DNA of 64,000 nucleotides, taken from Hyphomicrobiaceae bacterium (lineage in GTDB: Bacteria; Pseudomonadota; Alphaproteobacteria; Rhizobiales; Hyphomicrobiaceae). A program made the translations under genes and the position numbers. Each line of letters opens with the position of its first letter. The stretch's first letter is position 1. Of the stretch, positions 32,207 to 40,601 are shown piece by piece. The DNA is taken from positions 62,001 through 126,000 of the forward strand of contig JAHDXT010000001.1 of the NCBI GenBank assembly GCA_023384095.1, in the 5' to 3' direction. The notes under the pieces were generated by a model. The model was not told where the DNA came from and did no database searches. It saw nothing but the letters and a program-made list of their open reading frames with translations.

Positions 32207-33661
32207 GTGCAGATGATGCAGGACACGCCCGCAAAGAGCAAGCCCGGCGAAACCTCCGTCCCGCCGGACCCTGTACCGGCTCTCGTGGAGCGTGCGCGCG
32301 CAGCCATGGCCATCTACGCGCACCAGATCGAGACCGGCGGCCAGGCGCGGATCGACGAGGCGGTGACCGCGCTCGCCTGGTCGCTCTACAAGCCCGAGAA
32401 CGCCCGGCGGCTGGCCGAGATCGCCGTCGAGGTGACGGGCATCGGCGAGGTCGAGAGCAAGGTCGTCAAGAACCAGCGCAAGACGTTCGGCACGCTGCGC
32501 GACCTGCTGCGCGTGAAATCCACCGGCATCATCGAGGAGGTCCCGGAGAAGGGCCTCGTCAAGTACGCCAAGCCCGTCGGCGTCGTGGCGGCGATCTCGC
32601 CCTCGACGAACCCGTCGGCCACCCCGGTCAACAAGGCGATGATGGCGCTCAAGGGCGGCAACGCCATCATCATCGCGCCGCCGCCGACGGCCTGGGGAGC
32701 GTCCAGGCCGACCGTCGACCTCATGCGCGCGGAGCTGAGAAAGATCGGCCTGCCGGAAGACCTGGTGCAGATCCTGCCGGCGCCTGTAACCCGCGAGGCG
32801 ACCACGCGGCTGATGGAGCTGTCGGACCTCGTGGCCTGCACGGGCAGCCAGGTCAACGTGCGCCAGTCCTACAGGTCGGGCAAGCCGGCGCTGGGCGTCG
32901 GCCTCGGAAATGTGCCGGTGATCGTCGATGACACGGCCGACCTCGACGATGCCGCGCACAAGATCATGCTGTCGAAGACGTTCGACCACGCCACGAGCTG
33001 CTCGTCCGAGAACGCGCTCGTGGTCGTCGATGCCGTGTACGATCGGGCCATCGCGGCGCTGGAGAAGCAGGGCGGCTATCTTGCGACGTCCGAGGAGCGC
33101 GAGCGCATCGTCACGCGGCTGTGGCAGGACGGCAAGCTCAACCGGAGCGTCATTGCGCAAGGTCCGGAGGCGCTCATCGATGTGTTCGAGCTCGGACCCA
33201 AGGCTCAAGGCTGCAGCTTCGTCATGGCCGAGGAGAAGGGGATCGGCAAGGCTCATCCGCTGTCGGGGGAGAAGCTGTCGCTGGTGCTGACGGTTTATCG
33301 CGCCAGGGACTTCCAGCATGCCAAGCGCATCGTGCGCGACATCCTCGACTATCAGGGCAAGGGCCACTCCTGCGGCATTCACACGATGACGCCGGAGCAC
33401 GCCCGCGAGCTGGCCGAGGACATCGACGTCGTGCGTGTGCTGGTGAACCAGGCGCACACCTTCGGCAACGGCGGCGGGTTCAATAACGGATTGCCGTTCA
33501 CGCTCTCGATGGGCTGCGGCACCTGGCAGGCCAACTCGCTCTCCGACAACCTCAACTGGCGCTGCTTCGTCAACATCACACACCTCGTCACGACCATCCC
33601 GGAGGACAAGCCGGAGGAAAGCGAGCTGTTCGGCGGCTACTGGGCGAAGTTCGGGAAGTGA
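32207..33661 (+). CDS. sauS: CoA-acylating aldehyde dehydrogenase, probable sulfoacetaldehyde dehydrogenase (SauS-like)
   Basis: PVGVVAAISPSTNPSATPVNKAMMALKGGNAIIIAPPP; catalytic Cys HATSCSSENALVVVD; HTFGNGGGFNNGLPFTLSMGCGTWQANSLSDNLNWRCFVNITHL; substrate assigned from the xsc neighbour. Confidence 0.72.
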   Translation: MQMMQDTPAKSKPGETSVPPDPVPALVERARAAMAIYAHQIETGGQARIDEAVTALAWSLYKPENARRLAEIAVEVTGIGEVESKVVKNQRKTFGTLRDLLRVKSTGIIEEVPEKGLVKYAKPVGVVAAISPSTNPSATPVNKAMMALKGGNAIIIAPPPTAWGASRPTVDLMRAELRKIGLPEDLVQILPAPVTREATTRLMELSDLVACTGSQVNVRQSYRSGKPALGVGLGNVPVIVDDTADLDDAAHKIMLSKTFDHATSCSSENALVVVDAVYDRAIAALEKQGGYLATSEERERIVTRLWQDGKLNRSVIAQGPEALIDVFELGPKAQGCSFVMAEEKGIGKAHPLSGEKLSLVLTVYRARDFQHAKRIVRDILDYQGKGHSCGIHTMTPEHARELAEDIDVVRVLVNQAHTFGNGGGFNNGLPFTLSMGCGTWQANSLSDNLNWRCFVNITHLVTTIPEDKPEESELFGGYWAKFGK

Positions 33662-33671
33662 CTTAGTTCCC

Positions 33672-33779
33672 TCTCCCCAGCTGCGTTGGGGTGGGGGTTG
33701 GGGTGAGGGGCAGAGGCTTGTGCTGCAGCCTGTTGCTGCCCCTCACCCCGACCCTCTCCCCGCACGCGGGGAGAGGGAG
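33672..33779. repeat. Intercistronic GC-rich hairpin repeat, family B copy 1 (CCCCTCACCCCGACCCTCTCCCCGCACGCGGGGAGAGGG)
   Basis: Near-identical 40-nt core at 47001-47045; inverted arms GGGGTGAGGGGC / GCCCCTCACCCC. Confidence 0.8.
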
Positions 33780-33794
33780 AAAAGAGGACAGCGA

Positions 33795-34928
33795 ATGAAC
33801 TTCGAGGAATACGCCGCCAAGCCACTGCTCAGGGCTGTCGGGATCGAGACACCAAGGAGCGGGCTCGCCACCACGCCGGACGAGGCCGAGTCAGTCGCCC
33901 GCGAGATCGGCCCCTGCGTGGTCAAGGCGCAGGTGCCGACCGGCAAGCGCGGCAAGGCGGGCGGCATCAAGCTGGCGGCGAGCCCGGCGGAGGGCCGCGC
34001 CCATGCCGGGCGCATCCTGGGCATGACCATCGGCGAGCACAGGGTGGAGCGGCTTCTGGTCGAAGCGCAGGTGCCGATCGCCAAGGAGATGTACGCCGCA
34101 GTCCTCAACGACCCCGATTCGAAAGGTCCGCTGCTGCTGTTCTCGGCCGAGGGCGGCATGGACATCGAGGAGATCGCGGAGCAGCACCCGGGCGCGCTGC
34201 TGCGCCTTCCCGTCGACATTCGCAAGGGCCTCGACCGCGGTGCGCTCGCCGCCGCGCTGCCGAAGGAGCTGCCGGCCGACCGCGCGGCGCTGATCGACAC
34301 GCTGGCGCGGCTCTACGATGCCTACGCCGAGAACGATGCCGAGCTGATCGAGATCAACCCGCTGGTGCTGACTCGGGATGGCAAGCTCGTCGCGCTCGAC
34401 TGCAAGCTCGTGATCGACGACAGCGCGATTCCCCGGCACGAGGCGCTCGCCAAGTCCGGCACTCCCGACAAGGCGACCGAGTTGGAGGCGAAGGCCAAGC
34501 CCCTCGGGCTCAAGTTCATCGAGCTCGACGGCAACGTCGGCGTGCTGGCCAATGGCGCCGGCCTGACCATGACCTCCATGGACGCCGTGCGCCATTTCGG
34601 CGGCGAGCCGGCCAACTTCCTCGAGATCGGCGGCGAGAGCTACACCAAGGCCAAGCCGGCGCTCGAGCTTGTGCTCGCCAACCCACGGGTGAAGGCGCTG
34701 CTGGTCAACTTCTGCGGCGCCTTCGCGCGCACGAACGTGATGGCCGAGGGCGTCGTCACCGCTTGGCAGGAGCTGAAGCCCGATATCCCCATCGTCTTCA
34801 CCATCCACGGCACCAGCGAGGAGGAGGCGATCGCGCTGGTGAGGGATCGCCTCGGCATCGAGCCCTACGACCTGATGGACGATGCCGTGAGAGCGGCGGT
34901 GGCGGCCGCGACGGGGGCATCGCAATGA
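33795..34928 (+). CDS. ADP-forming acyl-CoA ligase beta subunit (SucC-like); candidate sulfoacetate-CoA ligase subunit
   Basis: NFEEYAAKPLLRAVGIETPRS (ATP-grasp), GPCVVKAQVPTGKRGKAGGIK, ELIEINPLVLTRDGKLVALDCKLVID, GNVGVLANGAGLTMTSMDAVRHFGGEPANFLEIGG. Confidence 0.87.
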   Translation: MNFEEYAAKPLLRAVGIETPRSGLATTPDEAESVAREIGPCVVKAQVPTGKRGKAGGIKLAASPAEGRAHAGRILGMTIGEHRVERLLVEAQVPIAKEMYAAVLNDPDSKGPLLLFSAEGGMDIEEIAEQHPGALLRLPVDIRKGLDRGALAAALPKELPADRAALIDTLARLYDAYAENDAELIEINPLVLTRDGKLVALDCKLVIDDSAIPRHEALAKSGTPDKATELEAKAKPLGLKFIELDGNVGVLANGAGLTMTSMDAVRHFGGEPANFLEIGGESYTKAKPALELVLANPRVKALLVNFCGAFARTNVMAEGVVTAWQELKPDIPIVFTIHGTSEEEAIALVRDRLGIEPYDLMDDAVRAAVAAATGASQ

Positions 34929-35800
34929 TCGTGCGCGGCGGCGAATCCGTGCTCGTGATGGGCATCACGGGCAAGCAGGGCACGTTCTGGGCCGACAAGA
35001 TGCGGGCCTACGGCACGCGGATCATCGGCGGCACGAACCCGAAGCGGGCCGGCGAGACGCATCTGGAGCGGCCGGTGTGGGCGACTGGCACCGATGCAGC
35101 CAAGGAAACGAGGATCGACTGCGCGGTGATGTTCATCCCCCCGTTCGGGGTCAAGGCCGCCGCCCTCGACGCCATCGAGGCGGGCATCGGCAAGATCGTC
35201 TGCCTGACCGAGCACGTGCCGGTGCACGATACGATGTACCTGCTGGCGGCGGCGCGCGAGCGCGGAGCCCAAGTCATCGGCCCGAATACGGCCGGGCTGG
35301 TGACCACCGGCGAATGCTTCGTCGGCTTCATGCCGGCCTTCAACGAGCGCGTATTCCGGCCGGGCGAGGTGGGCGTCATCTCGCGGTCGGGCTCGCTCGG
35401 AACGCTGCTCTGCCTCAACCTAGTGCAGGCGGGGCTCGGCATCTCCTCGTTCGTCGGCATCGGCGGCGACCCGATCATCGGCACGACGACGCGCGACGCG
35501 CTGGAGAGCCTCGACCGCGACCCGCGAACGAAAGCCATCGCGCTGGTCGGTGAGATCGGCGGCTCCATGGAGGAGCAGGCGGCCGAGTACGCCCGCACCA
35601 TGACGAAACCCGTCGCCGCCTTCATTGCCGGCGCCGCCTCCCCGCCCGGCAGGAAGATGGGTCACGCCGGCGCCATCGTCATGGGCAACCGGGGCTCCTA
35701 TGCCGCCAAGAAGTCGGCGCTCGAGGCGGCTGGCGTCAGCGTATGCGCGACGCCCAACGGAGTACCCGAGGTGCTCAGGGGGCGGCTTGCATCGGCCTGA
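34925..35800 (+). CDS. ADP-forming acyl-CoA ligase alpha subunit (SucD-like); candidate sulfoacetate-CoA ligase subunit
   Basis: VLVMGITGKQGTFWADKMRAYGTRIIGGTNPKRAG; IGPNTAGL; GVISRSGSLGTL; catalytic His in GRKMGHAGAIV; 4-nt ATGA overlap with beta subunit. Confidence 0.88.
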   Translation: MIVRGGESVLVMGITGKQGTFWADKMRAYGTRIIGGTNPKRAGETHLERPVWATGTDAAKETRIDCAVMFIPPFGVKAAALDAIEAGIGKIVCLTEHVPVHDTMYLLAAARERGAQVIGPNTAGLVTTGECFVGFMPAFNERVFRPGEVGVISRSGSLGTLLCLNLVQAGLGISSFVGIGGDPIIGTTTRDALESLDRDPRTKAIALVGEIGGSMEEQAAEYARTMTKPVAAFIAGAASPPGRKMGHAGAIVMGNRGSYAAKKSALEAAGVSVCATPNGVPEVLRGRLASA

Positions 35801-35877
35801 CATCCTCGCAACACTGATTTGAGCGGCAGGGCTTACCCGGCGGCCTGGGAAATGCCGCATCGCGGAGGAGAGGTGAC

Positions 35878-36591
35878 ATGCCCGAGCGCCCGATCGAGCT
35901 CTACTACTGGCCGACGCCCAACGGCCACAAGATCACGATCATGCTGGAGGAGTGCGGGCTGCCGTACGAGGTCAGGTATATCAACATCATGCGCGGCGAC
36001 CAGTTCGCGCCCTCGTTCCTGGCCATCTCGCCCAACAACCGCATGCCCGCCATCGTCGATCCCCACGGCCCGGGCGGGGAGCCGATCTCGGTGTTCGAAT
36101 CCGGCGCCATCCTCCAGTACCTCGGGCGCAAGACCGGCCGGTTCTATCCCGAGGACGAGCGCGCCCGCGTCGAGGTCGAGCAGTGGCTGTTCTGGCAGAT
36201 GGCGAACCTCGGGCCCATGGCCGGCCAGTGCCATCACTTCCGCAACTACGCCAAGCGGAAGATCGTCTATGCCATCGACAGGTACGTGAACGAGGTCAAC
36301 AGGCTCTATGGCGTGATGGACACCCGGCTCGAAGACAGGCCGTACCTCGCGGGCGAATACTCGATCGCCGACATGGCCTGCTATCCCTGGGTCAGGCCCT
36401 ACAGGAACCAGGGCCAGGATCTGGCCGAGTTCCCCAACCTCGAGGGGTGGTTCAAGCGCATTCACGATCGCGCTGCGGTCGCCAGGGCAGTGACGGTGGG
36501 CGCCGAGGAGCGCGAGAAGTGGAATCTCGCCAAGGACAAGGATGCGCAGAAGATCCTGTTCGGCCAGCGGGCGCGGAGGAGGACGGGTTAG
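35878..36591 (+). CDS. Glutathione S-transferase family protein (YfcG/YghU-like)
   Basis: IELYYWPTPNGHKITIMLEECGLPYEVRYINIMRGDQFAPSFLAISPNNRMPAIVD...FESGAILQYLGRKTGRFYP. Confidence 0.93.
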   Translation: MPERPIELYYWPTPNGHKITIMLEECGLPYEVRYINIMRGDQFAPSFLAISPNNRMPAIVDPHGPGGEPISVFESGAILQYLGRKTGRFYPEDERARVEVEQWLFWQMANLGPMAGQCHHFRNYAKRKIVYAIDRYVNEVNRLYGVMDTRLEDRPYLAGEYSIADMACYPWVRPYRNQGQDLAEFPNLEGWFKRIHDRAAVARAVTVGAEEREKWNLAKDKDAQKILFGQRARRRTG

Positions 36592-36840
36592 ATCGAAGCC
36601 TGTTCAGGGCGGATCGATCCCCACGTGGAAACCGCACACAGTTTGTCCGGGATTTGAGCGGTATGAGCCGCTGAGCGGGTCTGCGTTCTGTGCAGGATGT
36701 GCAAGCAGCAGAGGATGCCGTCTGTCCCCAAGCCTCTCGACACCCGCGCCAATCCCGCCATGGCCGCCCCGGATCGAGGTCCGGGGCAGGCTCCGGCGGC
36801 ACCCCTCAGTATGCTATCCACATCCTATCCACCCCCATCC

Positions 36841-36934
36841 CGTCATGGCCGCGCAGGCGGCCATCCGCGATGCCTCTAAGCGAGTGCTCGTGGGGATCGC
36901 GTCACGGATTCCCGCCTCCGCGGGAATGACGGTG
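36841..36934. repeat. Dispersed intergenic repeat, family C copy 1 (CGTCATGGCCGCG.AGGCGGCCATCC...GGATTCCCGCCTCCGCGGGAATGACGGTG)
   Basis: Matching copy at 59431-59521; termini CGTCAT...ATGACG are inverted. Confidence 0.85.
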
Positions 36935-37206
36935 AGGGCAGGCGGCGTTGCGGAAATGAAGTCTGGACACCTCTATTCCTAGCCGGTGAACGCCATGCCG
37001 GCTGTCGTGCGCAGCGGCTGACCCAACAAAATCCCGGAGGGCTCTGGGAAACCGCCCACCCCAGGATCGTCATTCCCTGAACACGAACACCTTGCGCGAG
37101 TTTGTTCGGGACACAGGGCCAATCAGCATCGAGTCCGTTGCCCCTGGTCCCGGCTCAGCGCGGCCGCTTGGCCGGAACGACATCGCCTTGCTGCGATTGG
37201 AACGAT

Positions 37207-37452
37207 TCAGTCCAGCTCCGTCAGACGGGCCGGGTCGGGCTTGCGTCCCGTGACCCTCTCCAGCGCGATCGCCGCCAGCACCTTGGCTGCCATGCTCTTC
37301 TTGCCGAGATGGCGGGCCTCCAGCTCCGAATCGATGTCGGCGGCTTCGGGCGCGCGCGTGGTCTGGTAGCCGAACACCGCCGTCCCGCGCTCCTGGGCGC
37401 AGCCCGAGAACGCCATCGCGGCAGCGATCAGCGCGGCAGACTTCCAGACCAT
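37207..37452 (-). CDS. Small lipoprotein, hypothetical
   Basis: MVWKSAALIAAAMAFSGCAQERG (lipobox FSGC). Confidence 0.6.
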   Translation of the reverse strand: MVWKSAALIAAAMAFSGCAQERGTAVFGYQTTRAPEAADIDSELEARHLGKKSMAAKVLAAIALERVTGRKPDPARLTELD

Positions 37453-37720
37453 GAACCCCCCTTCCCGCATCCCCTACGGCCAGCCGGCCGGTCGGATCCC
37501 TGCTGCTCTATGTTGCCCGACGCTACAGAGACTACCGGCCGACGTCATCTCGGCCGATCGCACTCCAGTCGATCGAATCATGCAAGCAATGATTGCCAGC
37601 TTGCACCTGAACTGCGTCTGAATGCAGCACCCAGGGCACGTCGCCGCAAGGACCGGACCTTCGCGCGGCGGACGGCAGCCTCAACCTCGGATGCGGCTGG
37701 GGCTTCGCCCACGCCGCGGG

Positions 37721-38314
37721 TCAGCAGTCCTGGAACAGCGAGGCGAGGCAGCCCCAGCCCTTCTTGACGGCGCTGCCGACGGCAGAGCCCGTCTTCTGGA
37801 GCTGGTCCTTCGATGCAGAGGCGGTGCGGCGGGCAAGCTCCTCGACGGTCTTGGGAGGGCCCGGCTGAGCGACCGGGCCGGCTGTGGTGTCCGGCTCATC
37901 CGCCGGGACCTCGACCGGTTCCGTTTCCAAGCGTGTCGCCAGCGCCTCGAGTGATCCAGTCAGCGAGACGGTCCGCTCGAGCCCGATGCAATCTTCGGAC
38001 CCCGAGCGCCGGACGCGGCATTTCTCATGCCCTTGCTTCGCCGCGAGCTCCGTGATGCACACGAGCTGCAGCACCCGGTCGGCGTGGCGATAGCGCTCGA
38101 CCTTGCTCGCCTGTTCGACCGTGCAGCGATAGACGGCCGGCGGCCCCGAGCAGGTCACGCATATCTCGGCGGCTGCGGCGGGCAGCGCCGCGGCCGCCAG
38201 TGCGAGACCGATAACTGCCTGACGGATCACGGTCGCGCGACACTCCCTCGCAAAGCTGGCGGATGCCCCGATTGAAGGCCGGAAACGGGGCGACAGTGGG
38301 GCGCGCTCATGCAT
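37721..38314 (-). CDS. Secreted Cys-containing hypothetical protein
   Basis: Hydrophobic AVIGLALAAAALPAAAAEICVTCSGPPAVYRCTVEQ, C-terminus GWGCLASLFQDC; true start may be an internal codon near ATVIRQAVIG. Confidence 0.65.
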   Translation of the reverse strand: MHERAPLSPRFRPSIGASASFARECRATVIRQAVIGLALAAAALPAAAAEICVTCSGPPAVYRCTVEQASKVERYRHADRVLQLVCITELAAKQGHEKCRVRRSGSEDCIGLERTVSLTGSLEALATRLETEPVEVPADEPDTTAGPVAQPGPPKTVEELARRTASASKDQLQKTGSAVGSAVKKGWGCLASLFQDC

Positions 38315-38347
38315 CGCGCCCCCCTGGCCGGGGCCTCTAGCCGGGCC

Positions 38348-38971
38348 TCAAGGTGTGCCGTTGCGGCCATGCCGGCGATAGGCCGGCCGCTCCGCAAGCC
38401 GGTCGTAATAGGCGCTCACCGCCTTCAGCTCCGGCTTGTCGAACGGGACCGAGAACCAGCGATTGACGCTGAGCCCGGCCGGAACATCGGCCAGCGTGAA
38501 GTCCTCGCCCATCAGGTAAGGGCCGTGCCCTGCCAGATAGGAATCGAGCATCTCCATCTGCCGGGTCCATTCGGCAATGCCGAATTCGATCATCTTCGGA
38601 TCCTGGAACGCGGGCATCTTCACGACGAGCCCGAGGAACGGTGCGCGCGCGCCCTGGTGGAGCTCCGTCTGACCCCAATCCATCCAGGCCTCGACCTCGG
38701 CGCGCCGGGCGAGGCCGGCCGGATAGAGATCGGTGCGGACGTGCTTGGCGGCGAGATAGCGCACGATGGCATGGCTCTCCCGCAGCACGAACCCGTCGTC
38801 GTCGATCACCGGCACCAGGGCGAACGGATTGACCTTCAGGAACTCGGGCTCCGTCGTCGGCCGGAACCCGCGCCCCCAGTCCTCGCGCGTGTATTGAAGC
38901 CCGATCTCGTCGGCGGTCCACAGGACCTTGCGGACATTTATCGAGTTGGCCCGGCCGTAGATCTTCAGCAT
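38348..38971 (-). CDS. Glutathione S-transferase
   Basis: MLKIYGRANSINVRKVLWTADEIGLQYTREDWG...VNPFALVPVIDDDGFVLRESHAIVRYLA. Confidence 0.93.
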   Translation of the reverse strand: MLKIYGRANSINVRKVLWTADEIGLQYTREDWGRGFRPTTEPEFLKVNPFALVPVIDDDGFVLRESHAIVRYLAAKHVRTDLYPAGLARRAEVEAWMDWGQTELHQGARAPFLGLVVKMPAFQDPKMIEFGIAEWTRQMEMLDSYLAGHGPYLMGEDFTLADVPAGLSVNRWFSVPFDKPELKAVSAYYDRLAERPAYRRHGRNGTP

Positions 38972-38992
38972 CGTCGTCCTCCTCGGCAGGGC

Positions 38993-39964
38993 TCAGGGCA
39001 GCAGGATGGTGGAGCCGGTCGTCTTGCGCGCCTCCAGGTCGCGGTGCGCCTGGGCGGCATGCTCGAGTGGATAGGTCTGGTTGACGCTGATCTTGACGAT
39101 GCCGCGACCGACCACGTCGAAGAGATCGTTGGCGCTGGCCACGAGATCCTCGCGCCTGGCCGTGTAGGTCACCAAAGTCGGGCGGGTCGCATAGAGCGAG
39201 CCTTTGGCCGCCAGCGTCAGGATATCGAGCTTGGGCACGGGTCCCGACGCGTTGCCGAAGCTCACCCACAATCCCCGCGGCTTGAGGCAGTCGAGGGAGC
39301 CGGGGAACGTGTCCTTGCCGACGGAATCGTAGACCACATCGACGCCGCGGCCCTTGGTGATCTCCTTCGTGCGGGCGGCGAAATCCTCGGTCCTGTAATC
39401 GATGACGTGCGTGCAGCCGTGCTCCTGGGCAAGCTTCATCTTCTCCGGCGACCCCGCCGTGCCGATGATGGTGGCGCCGAGGTGCTTGGCCCACTGACAG
39501 GCGATCAGCCCGATGCCGCCCGCGGCGGCATGCAGCAGCATGGTTGTCTCGGGGCCGACCTTGTAGGTCTCCTTCAGCAGATAGCGGACGGTCATGCCCT
39601 GCAGCATCATGGCTGCCGCCGTCTGATCGTCGATGCCATCGGGAACTTTGACCACGCGGTCGGCCGGGATCAGCCGCTCCTCGGCATAGCCGCCCATGGG
39701 GCTGGCGTAGGCGACCCGGTCGCCCACCTTGATGTCGGTGACGCCGGGCCCGACGGCCGTGACCGCGCCCGCGCCCTCGGTGCCGATCACCGCCGGAAGG
39801 CTGATCTTGTAAAGGCCGGAGCGGTGGTATGTATCGATGTAGTTGAGGCCAATCGCGCGGTGCTTCAGGCGCACCTGGCCCTCTCCAGGCTGTCCGACGT
39901 CGACATCCTCCCACACCATGACCTCGGGGCCGCCATGCCGGTGAATTCGGATTGCGTGGACCAT
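38993..39964 (-). CDS. qor: NADPH:quinone oxidoreductase (zinc-independent MDR family)
   Basis: MVHAIRIHRHGGPEVMVWEDVDVGQPGEGQVRLKHRAIGLNYIDTYHRSGLY...LLHAAAGGIGLIACQWAKHLGATIIGTAGS. Confidence 0.93.
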   Translation of the reverse strand: MVHAIRIHRHGGPEVMVWEDVDVGQPGEGQVRLKHRAIGLNYIDTYHRSGLYKISLPAVIGTEGAGAVTAVGPGVTDIKVGDRVAYASPMGGYAEERLIPADRVVKVPDGIDDQTAAAMMLQGMTVRYLLKETYKVGPETTMLLHAAAGGIGLIACQWAKHLGATIIGTAGSPEKMKLAQEHGCTHVIDYRTEDFAARTKEITKGRGVDVVYDSVGKDTFPGSLDCLKPRGLWVSFGNASGPVPKLDILTLAAKGSLYATRPTLVTYTARREDLVASANDLFDVVGRGIVKISVNQTYPLEHAAQAHRDLEARKTTGSTILLP

Positions 39965-40114
39965 GAGCTCGTTTCCTCGTGATATGCGCTGTGAGCCGTG
40001 CGTCGGATGCTTGCGTCGGACCGCCGATACTGTATCGATGCCGCGCAGTCCACGCCACATCGCCGCCATTCCTGCCTTCTATGGGCTTCACAGCGTCTTC
40101 ACAAGGGTCGGGAC

Positions 40115-40564
40115 ATGAACTGCATGCCAGCCGCGCGGCTCCTGCCGTTCCGCCTGGTTTTCGCCCTTGCGGGACTGGCGATGACTGCATGCAGCGCCGG
40201 CCTCGATTCCGCTTCGGGATCGGCCGGGATCGGCTGCGTCGACGATTCCAGCCATTGCATCGAGCAGCGCCGCACGGCGCTGCATTCGATCATGAGCGAC
40301 AAGGACCGCAAATGGGTGCGCGAGGCGCCGAGCCCCGCCGCTTATGCCTCGGGTGTGCGGCTGTTCGCCTTCAAGACCCGCAAGGCGGAGCTGTCCTGCG
40401 ACGAGCTGGCGCTGGGGCGCCGCGAGGCGGATGGCGCTCCTGCCGCGCTGCGCGGCCCCGGATCGACAAGCCTGACGCCGGCTCAAGTGTCGCGCGGCCT
40501 GATGCTGGGCGCCGAGGTCTCGCGCGAGCTGGCGGCGGAGATGAAGCGACGTTGCAGAGCGTGA
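40115..40564 (+). CDS. Putative lipoprotein, hypothetical
   Basis: MNCMPAARLLPFRLVFALAGLAMTACSAGLDSASG (lipobox MTAC). Confidence 0.6.
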   Translation: MNCMPAARLLPFRLVFALAGLAMTACSAGLDSASGSAGIGCVDDSSHCIEQRRTALHSIMSDKDRKWVREAPSPAAYASGVRLFAFKTRKAELSCDELALGRREADGAPAALRGPGSTSLTPAQVSRGLMLGAEVSRELAAEMKRRCRA

Positions 40565-40601
40565 CGGACGGGCCGCGAAGTACAGGTGAACCAGCCATGA
40601 C

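Noticed and set aside
29096-36591. tRNA-Ser as an attachment site for an integrated sulfonate island
   Set aside because: The xsc side faces the tRNA 5' end, not the 3' end usually used for integration; no integrase or 3'-end direct repeat seen
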